From Monodelphis domestica (lineage: Eukaryota; Chordata; Mammalia; Didelphimorphia; Didelphidae), in assembly GCF_027887165.1 (NCBI RefSeq), contig NC_077227.1, forward strand, positions 350,159,207 to 350,223,206: DNA of 64,000 bases. The letters are read 5' to 3'. The translations under genes and the position numbers were made by a program. Shown here piece after piece: positions 62,101 to 64,000 of the stretch. Below the pieces are notes generated by a model. It did no database searches and was not told the DNA's origin. It saw only the letters and a list, made by a program, of their open reading frames with translations. Numbering within the stretch: position 1 is the stretch's first letter; each line of letters starts with the position of its first letter.

Positions 62101-63606
62101 TGTTGCCCCGACGGGCCATTGACTCCTCCAAGATGCCAGTCTTGGTCACAGATGCTGATTTGCCCTCCCCGTAGCTAGGGCCCTTGACATGTGCTTGTTT
62201 GTGTTCAGTGCTGGGGTACAGAACAGAATAGGAAGGCGGAGACCTGCCCCTAGAGACCAGAGGGGCTGTGGACAAGGTCTCTGCATAGGTGGGCGGTGGG
62301 GTGAAATTCCCCAGGGGTCGCTTTTCCAAAGCAGGACTTCTCTCCACCATCAATGGCTTCTCTACTCTCTCCGCAGTAGGACTGTTCTCTCTCAAAGTCT
62401 TCCTCTCTATCATTGGGCTTCTTATCATTACAACATGCCTCTGGACCTGTGGACTTCTGTCCCCTATTGAGTGTGCCTGTGCCCTGGGGCTCCTCTCTCC
62501 CATAGGGCGTCTCTCCATCATTGGACTCCGTTCCAACTGGCTATTGATCCCTTGGGACTGGACTCCAAATGGCCTGGCTGTCCTGTTCACCACGGACTGA
62601 GGTTTGGCCAGAGTGAGGTGGACCTCGCTATGCTGCTTAGGGGCGGGGGCACCGGTGACTGACCCAGACAGCTCTAGTCCCACTGCTGAGGCACTGGGTT
62701 TGACATCAATGACCAAGACACTAGACTTGACATCAGAGACGGTGGCATTCGTGGTGGAGCTGGGGGAAGCCTCCCCAGAGCAGGGACTGGTCTTGCCATT
62801 GGTAGATAGCGGGCTTGGCTTCCCTTCAGGAATGAGTACACTAGAGCCGGTGTCTAGATCTGGTGAGAGGCTTTTCTCATCCATGAGCAGAGTGCTGGGC
62901 TTCAGGTCAGCCACAGGAACATCCTGCTGTACCTGGGATTCAGATACATTTTGTTTGGTGCTGGAGACGGATGGAGTCTGCCCAACATCCATCACCGGCG
63001 GGTTCTGGTTGACATCACTCATTAACGTGGTAGGTGTAGTCTCAGACAGGGAAGGATTCTGATTAACATCTACAGAGAGAGCATTTGTATCAGCCAATGA
63101 AGGACCCTGCTGAGCTTCCTTGCTTTGAGACAGGTGGAGTCCATTGGCTGTGAGCAAGGCTGCATTTTCCTTTAGGTAAACCACCAAAGGTATCTCCTCT
63201 TCTTCACTGGCTGCCTTCTCCAGGGATCTCTGGGTCAGGACACTCATGTTCTCCCCTTGGCCCTCCATACTGCAGCAAGGATTCCCTACCTCTGGGGCCT
63301 GGGGACCAAGGGATGAAGAGGGGTGTGGACAACAGCCTTGGGGGGTACGATTCAAGCAGAATTCTGGAACATGGTCTGGAGTCTCAACAGGGCGGGTTGG
63401 AGGGCTGTGCCCCGGGATAGGTTTCTGTCCTTGTTTCCCAAAGCTCTCAAAGGTGAACTCATTTACTCTCTGCCGGCGCCTGTGGAAGAGCAGGACCCCA
63501 CGGGAGTTGGAGCTGGGAGGAGTGGTCAGCTGGGCAGCAATCCGCTGGCTTTGAGCTTTGGCCTCTTTCAAGTCCTTCTCAGTGAAACTGGTACTCCGAC
63601 ACAATG
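55347..63606 (-). CDS. SYNPO: SYNPO, synaptopodin, 3' two coding exons (N-terminus off window)
   Basis: Synaptopodin is a Pro-rich actin- and alpha-actinin-binding protein of podocyte foot processes and dendritic spine apparatus. Two minus-strand exons are present: 63606-61160 (815 codons after two leading bases) and 56120-55347 (257 codons plus TAA). Landmarks: [46 protein letters not shown]; a VNQNP repeat area; a run of RSP-x2-ER repeats; two PPxY motifs (PPPTY, PPSY) that in mammals bind WW domains such as [20 protein letters not shown]-like block; [32 protein letters not shown]; and in the last exon [11 protein letters not shown] and the end [20 protein letters not shown]. The first about 140 residues of the long form are beyond 64000. 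Two C-termini are possible (see exon entries). Largely disordered protein, many SP sites. Confidence 0.96.
56121..61129 (-). other. SYNPO last intron / 3' UTR of the read-through form
   Basis: Five kilobases with reversed MIRs at about 56325-56475 and 57330-57480, a forward MIR at 56565-56705 and an L2 3' end at 57585-57655. An (AGC)n tract lies at 60682-60704 and a G/C-rich simple region at 59162-59195. The part next to 61130 is probably 3' UTR of the short-tail mRNA, but I see no clear AATAAA on the minus strand. Open frames at 60307-61137 show no recognisable protein. Confidence 0.6.
60682..60704. repeat. (AGC)n trinucleotide tract
   Basis: About seven and a half AGC units in the SYNPO last intron or UTR; CTG repeat on the gene's sense strand. 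Confidence 0.9.
61130..63606 (-). CDS. SYNPO: SYNPO large coding exon, with read-through C-terminus
   Basis: After acceptor TTCTTTCTTGTTAG the frame stays open to TAA (61132-61130). An internal donor CAG|GTGTGG at 61160/61159 divides it. If spliced, coding continues in the 56120 exon with [10 protein letters not shown]. If not, it ends VWKPSFCFK. Both ends correspond to known human synaptopodin C-termini (GIEAQ-DRRES... and [14 protein letters not shown], from memory). The ATG at 63268-63266 ([11 protein letters not shown]) matches the start of the shorter human form (MEGYSEEASLL): 712 aa with the read-through end. Confidence 0.95.
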
Positions 63607-64000
63607 CTAACAAGAAAGAAAAAAAAAAGTCCAAGGTTGGTGTTCTTGTTGGTTAACAATCATTTGTTCAACATGTGCTAAGAATAGTGTTATGCTTGAC
63701 ACTGGAGAAAACAAAATGGCGGAGAAGAAAAAGAATTCATTTTTACAGTGCTCTAAGGATTTCAAGGTACTTTTTGTTCATACAACCCCTGGGTAATTGC
63801 AAACATTCTAACCATTTTATAGATGAGGAAACTGAGCCTCAGAGAAAATCACCAATTTAGAGCTGGGAGGAAAGCTAATCAATCCAACCCTTTCATATAA
63901 CACAAGATCTTTGGGCAGTTTCTGGTTTTGTTTCCATATTCTCAGCACCAAGCACAGCGGCAAGTACAGGATAGTATTTGCTAGAAATAAATGGAAGCTA
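63607..64000 (-). other. SYNPO intron, partial
   Basis: Reversed MIR core at about 63800-63870 (TTTTATAGATGAGGAAACTG), then L2-like end to 64000. No exon recognised. Confidence 0.6.

Overview
The window is from a marsupial genome, most likely the grey short-tailed opossum or a close relative. The repeats are marsupial CORE-SINEs (MAR1/WSINE1-like), ancient L2, MIR and MIR3/THER2, marsupial L1, and hAT elements including two SPIN copies with intact target-site duplications. The genes match the human 5q33.1 block in order and relative orientation (DCTN4, RBM22, MYOZ3, SYNPO), inverted here. Human comparisons are from memory; no database was searched.

Layout. 1-7118, + strand: last three coding exons of DCTN4 (dynactin p62) and a roughly 2.5 kb 3' UTR. 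7119-13000: intergenic, nearly all L2, SINE and SPIN. 13000-13240: CpG-rich TATA-less promoter with a consensus RFX X-box. 13239-34472, + strand: the whole RBM22 gene, 11 coding exons encoding 420 aa. 34850-37040: short tail-to-tail interval. 37312-43805, - strand: MYOZ3 (calsarcin-3), six coding exons, extreme N-terminus uncertain. 46300-53380: intergenic, a nest of L2 and L1 pieces. About 53380-63606, - strand: the two 3' coding exons of SYNPO (synaptopodin); its first coding exons lie beyond the right edge.

The genes do not form a pathway. DCTN4 serves dynein transport and RBM22 serves pre-mRNA splicing; both are housekeeping genes. MYOZ3 and SYNPO both encode alpha-actinin-binding cytoskeletal proteins, of the muscle Z-disc and of podocytes and dendritic spines respectively. 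The block is an old vertebrate synteny.

I did not find a new multi-gene system. The points most worth a second look are the two alternative C-termini of SYNPO, a SPIN copy carrying about 350 bp of GC-rich non-SPIN DNA, a full-length 7SL RNA retropseudogene, a perfect 26-bp palindrome downstream of MYOZ3, the RBM22 X-box, and a duplicated splice acceptor in MYOZ3. Repeat boundaries are estimates unless target-site duplications are given.
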